A stretch of DNA of 64,000 nt from Sulfuricurvum sp. (GTDB lineage Bacteria; Campylobacterota; Campylobacteria; Campylobacterales; Sulfurimonadaceae). Below, in pieces: positions 43,681-54,020 of this stretch. The translations under genes and the position numbers were made by a program. The notes under the pieces are model-generated. The model was given only the letters and a program-made list of their open reading frames with translations, searched no databases and had not been told where the DNA came from. Each line of letters opens with the position of its first letter. Positions within the stretch are counted from its first letter, which is position 1. The stretch spans positions 1 to 64,000 of the forward strand of contig JAQULP010000011.1 in the NCBI GenBank assembly GCA_028718525.1, given 5' to 3'.

Positions 43681-45483
43681 ATGCAAAAAATTCGTAATAT
43701 CGCCGTAATCGCGCACGTTGACCACGGTAAAACGACTCTAGTTGACGGATTGCTTAAGCAATCTGGAACGTTCGGAACCCACGAACAAGTAAATGAAAGA
43801 GCGATGGACTCTAACGCACTTGAAAAAGAGCGCGGGATCACCATTCTTTCTAAAAATACCGCGATCCGTTACGGAGAGCACAAAATTAACATTATCGATA
43901 CTCCGGGCCACGCCGACTTCGGCGGTGAGGTTGAGCGTGTTTTGAAAATGGTTGACGGTGCGTTATTGCTCGTTGATGCTTATGAAGGGGTTATGCCTCA
44001 AACCAAATTCGTTGTTAAAAAAATGCTCGGTCTGGGAATCAAACCGATCGTTGTTATCAACAAAATCGATAAACCTTCTGCGGATCCTGAGCGCGTAGTC
44101 GATGAAGTATTCGACCTTTTCGTTGCGATGGATGCGACCGAGGATCAACTTGACTTCCCGATCATTTACGCTGCGGCGCGTGACGGTATCGCAAAACTTG
44201 ATATGTCTGAACCGGATGGTGACTTTACCTGTATGTTCAACACGATCTTGGAAAAAGTACCTGAGCCTACCGGTGACCCTGAAAATCCGACTCAATTGCA
44301 AGTTTTCACCCTTGACTACGATAACTATGTCGGTAAAATCGGTATTGCCCGTATTTTCAACGGTAAAATCGCCAAAGGGGATAATATCCTCCTTGCCAAA
44401 GCGGACGGCGAAATGGTCAAAGGGCGTATCTCTAAATTGATCGGATTCATGGGTCTTAACCGTATGGAGATCCAAGAAGCGGAAGCGGGAGATATCGTTG
44501 CCGTTGCCGGTATCGAAACGGTAGACGTTGGGGATACGATCTGTGATCCACAAAATCCAATGCCACTTGATCCGATGCACATCGAAGAGCCGACGTTGAC
44601 CGTTGTTTTCTCGGTAAATGACTCTCCGCTTGCAGGTCAAGAAGGTAAACACGTTACGGCAAACAAAATCCGTGAACGTTTGGATGCAGAGATGAACACC
44701 AACGTAGCGATGCGTTATGAAACGGTTGGAGAGGGTAAATTTATCGTTTCCGGTCGTGGTGAGCTTCAAATCACGATCCTTGCCGAAAACATGCGCCGTG
44801 AGGGGTATGAGTTCGGTATCGGACGTCCTGAAGTTATCGTTAAAGAGATCGAAGGGGTTAAATGTGAACCGTTCGAGCATCTTGTTGTCGACCTTCCGGC
44901 AGATTTCGCAGGAACCATCATCGAGCGTCTTGGCCGCCGTAAAGCGGAAATGAAAGCGATGGTACCGATGGGTGAGGGCTTTACCCGCGTAGAGTTCGAA
45001 ATCCCGGCACGTGGATTGATCGGTTTCCGTGGGCAATTTTTGACCGATACCAAAGGGGAAGGGGTAATGAACCACTCATTCCTTGAGTTCCGTCCTTACA
45101 CCGGAAACGTTGAGAGCCGCCAATACGGAGCGTTGATCTCTATGGAAGACGGTGTTGCCCTTGCGTACTCACTGTTCAACCTCCAAGATCGCGGTGTCCT
45201 TTTCGTAGCACCTCAAACGAAAGTGTACAAAGGGATGATCATCGGTGAGCATAGCCGTTCAAACGACCTTGACGTTAACCCGATCAAAGGGAAAGCGCAA
45301 TCAAACGTCCGTTCTTCAGGAGCTGACGAAGCGATCAAACTGGTTCCGCCACGCGATATGAACCTTGAGCGTGCATTGGAATGGATCGAAGATGATGAAC
45401 TTCTTGAAGTTACTCCTCTTAACATCCGTATGCGTAAAAAATGGTTGGATCCGACCGATCGTAAACGTTACGCGAAAAAATAA
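43681..45483 (+). CDS. typA: Translational GTPase TypA/BipA
   Basis: 600 residues. G1 [15 protein letters not shown], the RGITILSK switch I region, G3 [12 protein letters not shown]4 NKID are all present. Domain II, the EF-G-like region and the BipA-specific C-terminus ([32 protein letters not shown]) follow. TypA binds ribosomes and aids 50S assembly and stress responses. Codon use is unusually uniform (AAA, GGT, GTT preference), as expected for high expression. A repeat hairpin begins nine bases after its stop. Confidence 0.97.
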   Translation: MQKIRNIAVIAHVDHGKTTLVDGLLKQSGTFGTHEQVNERAMDSNALEKERGITILSKNTAIRYGEHKINIIDTPGHADFGGEVERVLKMVDGALLLVDAYEGVMPQTKFVVKKMLGLGIKPIVVINKIDKPSADPERVVDEVFDLFVAMDATEDQLDFPIIYAAARDGIAKLDMSEPDGDFTCMFNTILEKVPEPTGDPENPTQLQVFTLDYDNYVGKIGIARIFNGKIAKGDNILLAKADGEMVKGRISKLIGFMGLNRMEIQEAEAGDIVAVAGIETVDVGDTICDPQNPMPLDPMHIEEPTLTVVFSVNDSPLAGQEGKHVTANKIRERLDAEMNTNVAMRYETVGEGKFIVSGRGELQITILAENMRREGYEFGIGRPEVIVKEIEGVKCEPFEHLVVDLPADFAGTIIERLGRRKAEMKAMVPMGEGFTRVEFEIPARGLIGFRGQFLTDTKGEGVMNHSFLEFRPYTGNVESRQYGALISMEDGVALAYSLFNLQDRGVLFVAPQTKVYKGMIIGEHSRSNDLDVNPIKGKAQSNVRSSGADEAIKLVPPRDMNLERALEWIEDDELLEVTPLNIRMRKKWLDPTDRKRYAKK

Positions 45484-45492
45484 TCACTCTTC

Positions 45493-45603
45493 GTACTTTT
45501 CTGTTGAGTCAGAAAAGTACCAAAAGATCATCCTCTGATCCAAGAGCGCTTCGCTCCTCTCGGCACTTCTGCCTTCGGAGCGGCTTTGGGTATTGGATCA
45601 GAG
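45493..45603 (+). repeat. Dispersed intergenic repeat, copy 2 (after typA)
   Basis: Begins with a perfect 11-bp hairpin GTACTTTTCTG/CAGAAAAGTAC (45493-45520), then CCAAAAGATC, then the palindromic box GGCACTTCTGCC (45562-45573). An outer pair CTCTGATCC (45533-45541) and GGATCAGAG (45595-45603) encloses the second half. It starts nine bases after the stop codon in the same orientation relative to the gene as the dnaG copy. Confidence 0.6.
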
Positions 45604-45618
45604 AATTTATAAATAATA

Positions 45619-46839
45619 CTATTTCGCCATCTCTTTTCCCGCGATCATTCCGCTAGCCCACGCAAAGTTAAAATTATAGCCTCCGCGACGTCCGACGATA
45701 TCGAGTACCTCTCCCGCAAAATAGAGACCCTTTATGAGTTTTGATTCCATTGTTTTATTATTGATTTGGGCTGTTGATACGCCGCCGCCGCTTACTTCGG
45801 CATGTTTAAACCCATGGGTATCGGTCACGTCGAATTTCCATTCTCCGATCAGGTGGGAGAGTTTTTTAATCTCTTTCGGATTAAGTGCGGATACGGTTGT
45901 CGAAAGGGCAATGCCCGCATCCTCGAGGAGGTAGGTCGCTATTTTGGCGGGGATGATACCGCAGAGTGCCGTATGAACGTCATGTTTCGGAACGGAAGCA
46001 AACAATTTCTCAACTATGGTTACAAGAGTCTGACGATCGTAACGGGGAAGCAGGTTGAGGGAAATACTAACACGTTGTTTGTTCAAAAGAGCATACGAGG
46101 CTTTTTGACTGATATCGAGGATGGCCAGACCTGAAATTCCATAATTGGCAAACAGGATGTCCCCCTCTATTTTTTCTTTGGATTTGCCGTCGATAATGAG
46201 GGTTACTTCGGCCGTTGTTTTGACCCCCGCCATTTTAGGGTGATTTTTTGAGTTTAAATGGAGCTGTACCAATGAAGGGTACGTCGGAAGGATTTCGTGC
46301 CCGAAACTTTTGGCAAATCGATAGCCCTCCGCTGATGCACCCAGTTGAGGGGCTGCTTCGCTTCCTGTGGCAATTAAAACTTTGCTATACCGTTGTTTGC
46401 TCTGTTGTGTTTGGACGGTGAAATGGGTATCATCTTTTGTAATAGCTATGACTTTAGCATCGGTGAGAATTTTAGTGCCGGATTCGCTCACGGCACTCTT
46501 AAGTGCGATCAAGACCGATTTGGCTTCATTGGAGAGGGGATAGCATCTGCCGTCATCTTTGATGTCGAGAATCAGTCCTATGGAGTGGCAGAACTTTTCA
46601 AAATAATGAAAATTGAGCTGTTTGAGGGCATAGGTAACAAAGTGGGGGTCATTGCCGGCATAATCGTCGGCCGATGCGGTGGTGTTAATGATGTTGCACC
46701 GGCCGTTGCCCGAGGCCAGAATTTTTTTTCCGACACCGGAATTGTGTTCATAAAGGGTGACATCTGCACCGGAACGGGAGGCAAAAAGTGCCGCCATCAG
46801 TCCGCTTGCGCCGCCGCCGATAATTGCTATTGTATTCAT
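45619..46839 (-). CDS. HI0933/YhiN-family FAD-dependent oxidoreductase
   Basis: 406 residues from ATG 46839. The start is the dinucleotide fold TIAIIGGGASGLMAALFASR with the acidic end YEH. GVGKKILASGNGRCNIINTT is the family signature. Later blocks include VLIATGSEAAPQLGASAEGY and the C-terminal AEVSGGGVSTAQINNKTMES with LYFAGEVLDIVGRRGGYNFN. The reaction is unknown for this widespread family. A TATAAT box ends six bases before the ATG with no ribosome binding site, so the mRNA may be leaderless. Confidence 0.92.
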   Translation of the reverse strand: MNTIAIIGGGASGLMAALFASRSGADVTLYEHNSGVGKKILASGNGRCNIINTTASADDYAGNDPHFVTYALKQLNFHYFEKFCHSIGLILDIKDDGRCYPLSNEAKSVLIALKSAVSESGTKILTDAKVIAITKDDTHFTVQTQQSKQRYSKVLIATGSEAAPQLGASAEGYRFAKSFGHEILPTYPSLVQLHLNSKNHPKMAGVKTTAEVTLIIDGKSKEKIEGDILFANYGISGLAILDISQKASYALLNKQRVSISLNLLPRYDRQTLVTIVEKLFASVPKHDVHTALCGIIPAKIATYLLEDAGIALSTTVSALNPKEIKKLSHLIGEWKFDVTDTHGFKHAEVSGGGVSTAQINNKTMESKLIKGLYFAGEVLDIVGRRGGYNFNFAWASGMIAGKEMAK

Positions 46840-46845
46840 AACCGT

Positions 46846-46851
46846 ATTATA
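46846..46851 (-). promoter_or_regulatory. -10 box touching the HI0933-family start
   Basis: TATAAT on the minus strand followed by ACGGTT then ATG. Transcription would start at or within a base of the ATG. The -35 region has only a partial TTTACC match at 18 bases. Confidence 0.5.
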
Positions 46852-46887
46852 CCCGCTTGGTATCGTGTCGGTAAACCAAACGGGCGA

Positions 46888-46893
46888 TATAAT
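46888..46893 (+). promoter_or_regulatory. -10 box for the SHOCT gene
   Basis: TATAAT 33 bases before the TTG start at 46921, with GAGGAG between. It forms a divergent promoter pair with the TATAAT at 46846-46851. Confidence 0.5.
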
Positions 46894-46920
46894 GCCTTTT
46901 AACATAATGAGGAGCAACAA

Positions 46921-47259
46921 TTGGGTATGGATAATTTTTTTATGATGTTTTGGATGGGGGGACTCTTATTTACAATAGCCATTTTTGCGTTGTGGATATG
47001 GGCGCTTGTCGATATCGTCAAATCCGAGTTTAAAGATGTGGGGATAAAAGTCATCTGGTTTGTTTTCGTCTTTTTCATTCCGTTTTTGGGATTCGTACTC
47101 TACGCCATTTTGGGCAAATCAACCAAAATCGTGCAAAGCGGATCCGATTCGAATCAAAAATACGATGATCTCGAACGGATTAAACAGCTCTACGACAACG
47201 GAGCCCTGAGCGAAGCGGAGTTTGAAAGCGAGAAGAAAAAAATTATGGAGAGGAATTAA
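46921..47259 (+). CDS. PLDc_N/SHOCT-domain small membrane protein
   Basis: 112 residues. Two hydrophobic segments (about 8-30 and 41-62) with the WIWALVDIVKSEF and VIWFVFVFFIPFLGFVLYAI blocks match the PLDc_N-type membrane anchor. A linker leads to a C-terminal SHOCT motif (ERIKQLYDNGALSEAEFESE). The TTG start at 46921 is chosen because GAGGAG stands six bases upstream, whereas the ATG two codons later is 12 bases away. Function unknown. SHOCT motifs often mediate oligomerisation. Confidence 0.85.
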   Translation: MGMDNFFMMFWMGGLLFTIAIFALWIWALVDIVKSEFKDVGIKVIWFVFVFFIPFLGFVLYAILGKSTKIVQSGSDSNQKYDDLERIKQLYDNGALSEAEFESEKKKIMERN

Positions 47260-47271
47260 CGCAAGAGGGGA

Positions 47272-48372
47272 TTACCCCTCTCTTCCATAGAGTTCGTTAT
47301 AAAGCTTCATTGCGTATCGATCCGACATGCTGGCGATATAGTCGCTGATAACACGGTGTTTGTTCCGACGTTCGCACTGTTCGAGATAGTAGCGAGGGAG
47401 CATCTTCGGCTCTTCCATCAACGCATTGAATAGGCCGATAATCGCCTGTTTCCCCGAAAACATCTTCCGAACAATCTGTTTATGCTGGTAGAGTTCCTGA
47501 AAGAGAATCTTTTTGAGTTTTTTAATCTGTGTCTCCAGTTCCGGCTCAAAACCGATTCCGACCGGTTCGGAGGCGGGGATAACCGAGGCTAACACCCGTG
47601 TGTTATCAACGGTGTCTCGTGAGTGCTCGAGGAGAGAATAGACGAGGTGATTGATCAGGTGGGAGCTGAAGCGGTAGCGGAACATTTCGTCTTCGTCTTC
47701 CCGAATCCCCTCATCATATACTTTTGCCAGGATGATTTGGATGAGTTCGGACGATTTCAGCGTATCGAAGGTAATGAGCCCCGAAGCGACCCCGTCATCG
47801 ATATCGTGGCTGATATAGGCGATTTCGTCCGCACGGTCGACGATCATTGCTTCGATACTGGGGTGGGTATCGAGGGAAAAGGTCTCTTTGATCGGATCCG
47901 GCAAAAACGGTTTGTTATAGGGATACGAGTGTTTGAGAATCCCCTCGAGCGTGGCATAAGTGAGATTAAGCCCTAAAAATGCCTTATAACGCTGTTCAAG
48001 TTTTGTGACGACACGAAAGCTTTGAAAATTGTGTTCAAAGCCGCTCGTAAATCCCCGTTCCCTGAGGCACTCATCGAGCGTATCGCCGCCGATATGCCCA
48101 AACGGGGTATGGCCCAGATCGTGAGCGAGTGCGATACTTTCGGCAAGAGCCTCTTCCAATCCTAAATGGGAGGAGATGGATCGGGCGATTTGGCTTACCT
48201 CGATACTGTGGGTGAGACGGGTACGGAAAAAATCACCCTGAGAGTTGAGAAACACCTGCGTTTTGTACTCCAACCGCCGAAAGCTTCCCGAATGGATAAT
48301 ACGGTCGCGGTCACGGGCATAGGGGGAGCGGAAATCGTCATTAATCTGGTGAAATCGTTGATAGGGGAACAC
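47272..48372 (-). CDS. dgt: dGTP triphosphohydrolase-like protein (Dgt)
   Basis: 366 residues. The N-terminal block HQINDDFRSPYARDRDRIIH and RLEYKTQVFLN are typical of Dgt. The HD metal motif is ALAHDLGHTPFGHIGGDTL, with the later IVDRADEIAYISHDIDDG. The family hydrolyses dGTP or other dNTPs to nucleoside and triphosphate, balancing the precursor pool. About 280 noncoding bases separate it from the tRNA-Ser gene. The stop lies 12 bases from the convergent SHOCT gene. Confidence 0.93.
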   Translation of the reverse strand: MFPYQRFHQINDDFRSPYARDRDRIIHSGSFRRLEYKTQVFLNSQGDFFRTRLTHSIEVSQIARSISSHLGLEEALAESIALAHDLGHTPFGHIGGDTLDECLRERGFTSGFEHNFQSFRVVTKLEQRYKAFLGLNLTYATLEGILKHSYPYNKPFLPDPIKETFSLDTHPSIEAMIVDRADEIAYISHDIDDGVASGLITFDTLKSSELIQIILAKVYDEGIREDEDEMFRYRFSSHLINHLVYSLLEHSRDTVDNTRVLASVIPASEPVGIGFEPELETQIKKLKKILFQELYQHKQIVRKMFSGKQAIIGLFNALMEEPKMLPRYYLEQCERRNKHRVISDYIASMSDRYAMKLYNELYGREG

Positions 48373-48496
48373 GGGAACCCTTTTTTTGGTATTGTACTAT
48401 TATAACCACCGATGGGTGATTCAAAAATTAGAATTCTTTACACTAAATTAACACTTCTTTTCTACAATGATGGTTCGATTCTCCTTCGATAGTTTG

Positions 48497-48526
48497 ACCG
48501 AAACATCTTCTCCTTCATGTTTCGGT
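48497..48526 (+). terminator. Hairpin upstream of tRNA-Ser
   Basis: ACCGAAACAT/ATGTTTCGGT, a perfect 10-bp stem with a 10-base loop, followed by TTAC. No gene on either strand ends next to it, so it could end an unannotated transcript. Confidence 0.35.
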
Positions 48527-48623
48527 TTACTAAAACCTCCCTTGTGCATCCGTAAAAAAATCCTTTCATCCCTAATCTTATGCCGAAGCGCGAAAATCTT
48601 CAATGATTTTAAGTTATATCCGA

Positions 48624-48629
48624 TATAAT
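48624..48629 (+). promoter_or_regulatory. -10 box of tRNA-Ser
   Basis: TATAAT 20 bases upstream of the tRNA 5' end, placing the start site around 48636. Confidence 0.6.
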
Positions 48630-48649
48630 TCCAACTCTTTCTTGATTAT

Positions 48650-48737
48650 GGACAGCTGGCCGAGTGGTCGATGGCGCACGCCTGGAACGCGTGTATAGGG
48701 CAACCTATCTAGGGTTCGAATCCCTAGCTGTCCGCCA
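48650..48737 (+). tRNA. tRNA-Ser (anticodon GGA)
   Basis: Acceptor stem GGACAGC/GCTGTCC, D arm with GCC/GGC stem, anticodon stem CACGC/GCGTG with loop CTGGAAC (anticodon GGA, reading UCC/UCU), and a long class II variable arm TAGG-GCAA-CCTA as required for serine. T arm TAGGG/CCCTA with loop TTCGAAT. Discriminator G and CCA are encoded. Confidence 0.97.
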
Positions 48738-48939
48738 TACATCAAATCAATCCCCTTTTTTACCATTCAAACCAACCCTGAAAACCCCTATAAATATGCT
48801 TTCCTCTATGTTGTTAGTCTCTTTTGGTCCAAAAGAAGCTATCTCATTAATGTACCTTTTTTTGCCGATCCACCCGATTTGGCCGTCTTTATTGTCCATG
48901 AGGAAATTCTTTTAAGCTCATCCAATCTACACTATCGTT

Positions 48940-49038
48940 ATGAAAGATATCATCTCTTACTTCATAACCGCTGCAATCGGTTTTATGCTTCCGATCGTCG
49001 TGGGAATAACGCTAATTTGGATCATCTGGGTAAGGTAG
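48940..49038 (+). CDS. Possible 32-residue single-span membrane peptide
   Basis: ATG 48940 to TAG 49036-49038. The product starts MKDIISYFITAAIGFMLPIV and ends IWIIWVR, one hydrophobic helix with a basic end as in many bacterial micro-proteins. There is no Shine-Dalgarno upstream, and chance hydrophobic ORFs of this size are common. Confidence 0.25.
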   Translation: MKDIISYFITAAIGFMLPIVVGITLIWIIWVR

Positions 49039-49312
49039 AAGAGTGTAAAGCAGCAGCGAAACTCTCCCTTTTTTACATATATGCTCTATTCAAGTCATGC
49101 AACCCTAGCTTTCCGCTATGCCTTGTTAGCCCCCTGTTTTTCTGACTTCTCGAAGGGTGCCTCTATCACTCTTCCCAACTCGTATCCATTACCATTATTT
49201 CATCTGATACAATATAGCTCTTTTTTGATTGGTGTGGGTATTTGGCATTAACTTCGGACGTCGCAGAGCGCGTGTTGCTAAAGTGAAAAAACGTATTTTT
49301 TATCGGTTGAGG

Positions 49313-49318
49313 TATAAT
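49313..49318 (+). promoter_or_regulatory. -10 box touching the hybrid kinase start
   Basis: TATAAT followed by TTTTGA then ATG 49325, the same six-base spacing as at 46839. There is no ribosome binding site. The expected start site coincides with the ATG. Confidence 0.5.
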
Positions 49319-49324
49319 TTTTGA

Positions 49325-52300
49325 ATGATAAAAAAAGCTGATACTGCAAAAATCAATGTAATCTTACCGATCGTCGGATTGGCCGTTATATATTTTATTT
49401 TCGGGCGTTTAGGATTGGTCTTAAACAACCCAACCGGATATGTATCCCCCATATGGCCGGCAGCCGGTTTTGCCCTGGCCGGATTGCTTTTCTTTGGTTA
49501 TCGGATCTGGCCGGGCATATTCATCGGTTCGTTTATGACGAATCTTCCGGCCGGTTTTGGCATCTTTAGCATCGATCCCGATACCCAATCGTATGTTATT
49601 CCGCTCAGTATTGCTATTGGATCAACATTGCAGGGCGTTGTCGGCGCTTTTTTGATCAACCGGTACGTGGAGCTAACGAATGGGTTGATCAAATCCAAAG
49701 ATATCGTTTTATTTTATCTGTTCTCAGGGATACTCTCTTGCACTATCAGCCCTTTGTGGGGTGTGAATACCCTGTACCTATCCGGAATCATTACCCAAAA
49801 TGATTATTTATTCAGCCTGCTTACGTGGTGGGTCGGGGATACTATCGGAGTCCTCATCATCGTTCCGCTGATATTTATTGTGTTTGCTGAGCCAAAGATA
49901 ATTTGGCAGCAAAGAAGGATAAGTGTAGGTTTGCCAATGATCCTGATGCTTATCTTGATTGTTATTCTTTCCTATTTTAACAGCAAACAAGAAAATAACC
50001 GCATAGCAAGCAAAGCCAATGAGCAAACGGTATTGATCGCTAATTCAATCCATATGAATTTGGAAAAAAATGGGGAAGTGCTTTATTCCGTCCGAAATTT
50101 TTTTAATGTTTCAGAAAATATAGATTCTGAAACATTCAGAACATTTTTGAGCAATACCCTTCAGAGTCATCCATCCATCCATGCCATCTCTTGGAATGCC
50201 GTCCTATACGGATCACAAAGGGGAGCTTACGAGGAAAAAATCAGGAAGGAGGGGCACCCCGGTTTTATGATTAAAGAGGGGTCAAAAGACTCAATGGTTC
50301 CGGCAAAAAAGCGTGATAAATATGTAGTTGTCACGTATATAGAGCCCTATATCGGGAATCAAAATGCCATCGGGTATGATGTCTATTCGAATGATACCCG
50401 ACGTCTTGCCTTGGATACCGCATCCACGTCCGCGAAGCTGATAGCTACGGGTCCGATCATTCTGGTTCAGGAAAAATCTACGCAATCGGGGGTGTTGTTT
50501 TTTCTACCGGTATACCAAAACATGGAGATCCCTTCCATCGTATCTGAACGGAATCGTCACGTCAGGGGATACGTCGTAGGCGTCTATCAGACCGGTGAGC
50601 TTTTGCTGGAATCATTAAAAAAGTTTCCATTGAAGAATGTGGCTATCTCCCTAAGCGACCAAACGGATCCAAACACCATATTGCCTCTGTCCGCGTACGC
50701 TTTTGATAGTAATGGAAAGAGTAAGACGATAGAGGATTTACACTCTTTGAATGACTACCCGTTTCAAACAAAAAGTACCATTTCGGTCGGAGAGAAAAAA
50801 TGGGTATTGACACTATACGTATCACCGGAATACATTACTGAACATTTGTCGGTTTTTTCATGGGGGATTTTAACTGCGAGTCTTCTGTTTGCAACATTAT
50901 TGGAACTGTTTTTATTGCTGTTGACCGGGCGCACCATACTGTTCAAAAATATGTCTCAAACGTTATCGGTAGAGATTGAGCGCAGCAAGATTCTGGAAGA
51001 AAATTTAAAGCATTCCAATGAAGATTTGGAAAATCGCGTCCATGAACGTACTCAGAGCCTGTCTGAAATGAACAGTGCCCTTAAAAAAGCGGAAGAGAAG
51101 TTTAAAGGCTATCTCGAACTGGCCAGCGACGGTATCCATATCCTTGATCAGGACGGCAATGTCGTCGAGTGCAGCCGGTCGTTTGCCGAATCAATTGGGT
51201 ACAGTTATGAGGAAGCCCTCCGGCTCAATGTCAAAGATTGGGACGCTGTGATTGCTCCGGATCAGTTGATACCGACGATTAGGGAACTGTTTGTATCGCC
51301 AAGAACATTTGAGACAAAACATAAACGCAAAGACGGTACCTTCATTGATGTACAGATTAATGCCAAAGGGATTGAACTTGATGGAGAAACGTATTTATAC
51401 GCATCGGCTAGAGATATTTCCGAATTGATTCTGGCAGAGAACAAATTTCATACGATATTCGAGGAGTCTTTGGATGGTATCGCACTGCTTGATATCGACA
51501 CCCAGACGTTTATCGATTGTAATACCAAAACACTTCAGATGTACGGGTACAGTGAGGAAGAATTCAAACGTATTACCCCGAAAGAGATGGATGTGCTGCA
51601 TGACGAAGAACAAATTCGTAGCTCCCAACAAAAGATCCTAGAACAGGGATGGGACCGATTTACCACCCGGCATAAAACGAAATCGGGAGATATCCTCGAT
51701 ATCGTGGTAAGTGCACGACCGATCGAATTGGGAAAACAGAAAGTCCTCTATATTTCATTTCACGATATTACCGAACTCAAAGAACTCGAGGAGAGTTATA
51801 AAGACTTTTTCAATTCCGTCAAGCATGCAATGTATGTACAGGATTTCGAAGGGAGATTCATTGATGTCAATGATGGCTTCTTGAAAATGCACGGATACAA
51901 TCGAGATGAAATTCTCGGTCGCAGTATTGACATGATAGTCTCTTCTGAAGATACGCCGTTGCTCCATGAACACTTTGCCTCGGCTGTTTCCGGTACGCCT
52001 CAGCGTTTTGAAATAATGTCAACGAAGAAAAATGGGGAGATATTTCCCAAAGAGATTTCGTTCGTCCGAGGCAAATATCTCAATACGGAAGCGATTATTG
52101 CGGTTGGAATCGATATTACAGAACGCAAGCGCCTTGAACAAGATCTGGTGGAAGCCAAAGAGAGTGCTGAGAAAGCCGCAAATGCGAAGAGCGAATTCCT
52201 CGCCAATATGTCGCATGAAATCCGTACGCCGCTCAACGGAGTGACAGGAATGATCGACCTTGCATTAAGAACCCGACTGGATGATAAACCAAAAGAGTAT

Positions 52301-53902
52301 CTCAACAAAGCACACCAGTCTTCCAAAGCGCTGCTCAACGTCATTAACGACATCCTTGATTTTTCAAAGATCGAAGCGGGTAAACTCGATATCGAAACGC
52401 GTCCGTTTGTGTTAATGGAGACGCTGGAATCTATCAGGGTGATGTTCGAATACCCGATGGGTGAAAAATCGATTCATTTTGCCATTCAGGTGCATCCGGA
52501 TGTACCAGAGGTATTGAACGGTGATTCTCTGCGGTTGACCCAGATTCTGAACAATCTTATCGGAAATGCCGTGAAGTTCTCCCAAAACGGTGCCATCACG
52601 CTGGGGATAAAACCGATTGCTTTCCAAAACGGTTCACTCAAACTCCTCTTTTCAGTCCGAGATACGGGAATCGGAATGAGCAAGGAGACCCAGGAAAAAC
52701 TTTTCCGCTCGTTTACGCAATCGGATGCCTCGACTACCCGAAAATACGGAGGGACCGGTTTAGGGCTGGCTATCACCAAACATCTGGTGGAGTTGATGGG
52801 GGGTGACATTTGGGTCGAGAGTACCCTGGGAGAGGGCTCGACATTCAGCTTTACTCTCCAAATGGAGCTTCCAAGCGAAACGGAAAAAACTGAAGTACTC
52901 GGTGAATTGTCCCAAAGTACTGAAGCTCAGGGGCGTTTCAATGCCAGCGTTTTGCTTGTCGATGACAACGAGATCAATCTGCTCGTCGGAGAAGAGATAC
53001 TCAAAGAGTACGGACTGAGTGTCGATATGGCCAAAGACGGCATCGAAGCGGTCGAAAAAGTCCGATCGACACCGTATGCCATGGTCTTTATGGACTTGCA
53101 TATGCCCAATATGGACGGGTTCGAGGCAAGCCGACAAATCCGGCATTTTAATCCGGATATTCCAATCATTGCTTTAAGTGCTGCGGTCATGGAAAATGAC
53201 CGAAAAATGGCCAATGATGCAGGGATGAACAACCACCTATGCAAGCCGATCGAAACAAAGGCCCTCGAAGAGATACTGGGGCGTTATCTGCAACAAAATG
53301 GGGTCATATTACGAGAAAGAGGATCTCAGACGTATGGTATTGAAGGGGTTGATATGCAACAGCTTGAGCGTCAGTTCAATCCAAAAAAGATTCCGGGATT
53401 TCTAAAAACATTCGCAGCTACTAAACGCGATTTTTGCCAACATCTCAAAAACACTCAAATTTTTAGCCGTGAATTTAAAAATATGATCCATTCTATCAAG
53501 GGGGTTAGTGCCAATCTCGCGGTCACCAAAGTTTACGAACTTTCCCAGGCAATCGAGAAATCGGTGAGTATAGACGAAGCCGAGCAAATGGTGCAGGAAC
53601 TTTGTAGGGAACTGGAAAAAACCATGATTTCTATCAATACGATATTTCCTTCGGAAAGAAAAGAAGTTCAGCCCCTTTCTCTATCACACGAAGAGACACG
53701 GGCATGGATCGATAGGGTCCTTGGTACTCTCAAATCCAACGGTATCGTAGAGGAAGAAGAACTCGATACGTTTATGGAAGCGATCCGAATGTACACATCT
53801 CAGGGCATGAGCAGAGATATTTATGAAGCAATCGAAACGTTTGATTTTAAAAAAGCTATTATGCTTGTCGAAACCGTCAGAGAGGGGATGGATGAACACT
53901 AA
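49325..53902 (+). CDS. Large hybrid sensor kinase: MASE1-CHASE-PAS3-HisKA-HATPase-REC-HPt
   Basis: 1525 residues. MASE1-type multi-span membrane region (about 10-225; [20 protein letters not shown]), a CHASE periplasmic domain (about 270-470; [40 protein letters not shown]), a final transmembrane helix near 515-540, a coiled coil, then three PAS domains (about 590-945). HisKA has His964 in [20 protein letters not shown], HATPase_c has DTGIGMS and GTGLGLAIT, the receiver has Asp1257 in [10 protein letters not shown], and HPt has His1389 in [15 protein letters not shown] complete internal phosphorelay is encoded. The output partner is not adjacent. Confidence 0.93.
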   Translation: MIKKADTAKINVILPIVGLAVIYFIFGRLGLVLNNPTGYVSPIWPAAGFALAGLLFFGYRIWPGIFIGSFMTNLPAGFGIFSIDPDTQSYVIPLSIAIGSTLQGVVGAFLINRYVELTNGLIKSKDIVLFYLFSGILSCTISPLWGVNTLYLSGIITQNDYLFSLLTWWVGDTIGVLIIVPLIFIVFAEPKIIWQQRRISVGLPMILMLILIVILSYFNSKQENNRIASKANEQTVLIANSIHMNLEKNGEVLYSVRNFFNVSENIDSETFRTFLSNTLQSHPSIHAISWNAVLYGSQRGAYEEKIRKEGHPGFMIKEGSKDSMVPAKKRDKYVVVTYIEPYIGNQNAIGYDVYSNDTRRLALDTASTSAKLIATGPIILVQEKSTQSGVLFFLPVYQNMEIPSIVSERNRHVRGYVVGVYQTGELLLESLKKFPLKNVAISLSDQTDPNTILPLSAYAFDSNGKSKTIEDLHSLNDYPFQTKSTISVGEKKWVLTLYVSPEYITEHLSVFSWGILTASLLFATLLELFLLLLTGRTILFKNMSQTLSVEIERSKILEENLKHSNEDLENRVHERTQSLSEMNSALKKAEEKFKGYLELASDGIHILDQDGNVVECSRSFAESIGYSYEEALRLNVKDWDAVIAPDQLIPTIRELFVSPRTFETKHKRKDGTFIDVQINAKGIELDGETYLYASARDISELILAENKFHTIFEESLDGIALLDIDTQTFIDCNTKTLQMYGYSEEEFKRITPKEMDVLHDEEQIRSSQQKILEQGWDRFTTRHKTKSGDILDIVVSARPIELGKQKVLYISFHDITELKELEESYKDFFNSVKHAMYVQDFEGRFIDVNDGFLKMHGYNRDEILGRSIDMIVSSEDTPLLHEHFASAVSGTPQRFEIMSTKKNGEIFPKEISFVRGKYLNTEAIIAVGIDITERKRLEQDLVEAKESAEKAANAKSEFLANMSHEIRTPLNGVTGMIDLALRTRLDDKPKEYLNKAHQSSKALLNVINDILDFSKIEAGKLDIETRPFVLMETLESIRVMFEYPMGEKSIHFAIQVHPDVPEVLNGDSLRLTQILNNLIGNAVKFSQNGAITLGIKPIAFQNGSLKLLFSVRDTGIGMSKETQEKLFRSFTQSDASTTRKYGGTGLGLAITKHLVELMGGDIWVESTLGEGSTFSFTLQMELPSETEKTEVLGELSQSTEAQGRFNASVLLVDDNEINLLVGEEILKEYGLSVDMAKDGIEAVEKVRSTPYAMVFMDLHMPNMDGFEASRQIRHFNPDIPIIALSAAVMENDRKMANDAGMNNHLCKPIETKALEEILGRYLQQNGVILRERGSQTYGIEGVDMQQLERQFNPKKIPGFLKTFAATKRDFCQHLKNTQIFSREFKNMIHSIKGVSANLAVTKVYELSQAIEKSVSIDEAEQMVQELCRELEKTMISINTIFPSERKEVQPLSLSHEETRAWIDRVLGTLKSNGIVEEEELDTFMEAIRMYTSQGMSRDIYEAIETFDFKKAIMLVETVREGMDEH

Positions 53903-54020
53903 AAGCTTTATCCTGATTGCTGTATGAGTGGAGATAGAGAGGCACGGAGTGCCGCCGCCTCTGGCGATGAGGTATTAGGCGGGTGTGCGAAGCGTCGTTA
54001 AATGAGGAACAATAAAAAGA

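Larger units (their letters stand above)
48738..49324. other. 590-bp region with little coding signal
   Basis: Between tRNA-Ser and the large hybrid kinase there is no convincing gene. ORFs of about 80 codons in it lack ribosome binding sites and family resemblance. A short membrane-type ORF (48940-49038) and the kinase's -10 box (49313-49318) are the only signals seen. A palindromic CTTTTGG/CCAAAAG lies near 48815. It may be decayed sequence. Confidence 0.5.

Noticed and set aside
48464-48622. 52-codon plus-strand ORF upstream of tRNA-Ser
   Set aside because: It covers a perfect hairpin and runs towards the tRNA promoter, has no ribosome binding site and looks compositionally random.
48664-49145. 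Two ORFs of more than 80 codons after tRNA-Ser
   Set aside because: The first begins inside the tRNA; neither has a ribosome binding site, domain or membrane logic.
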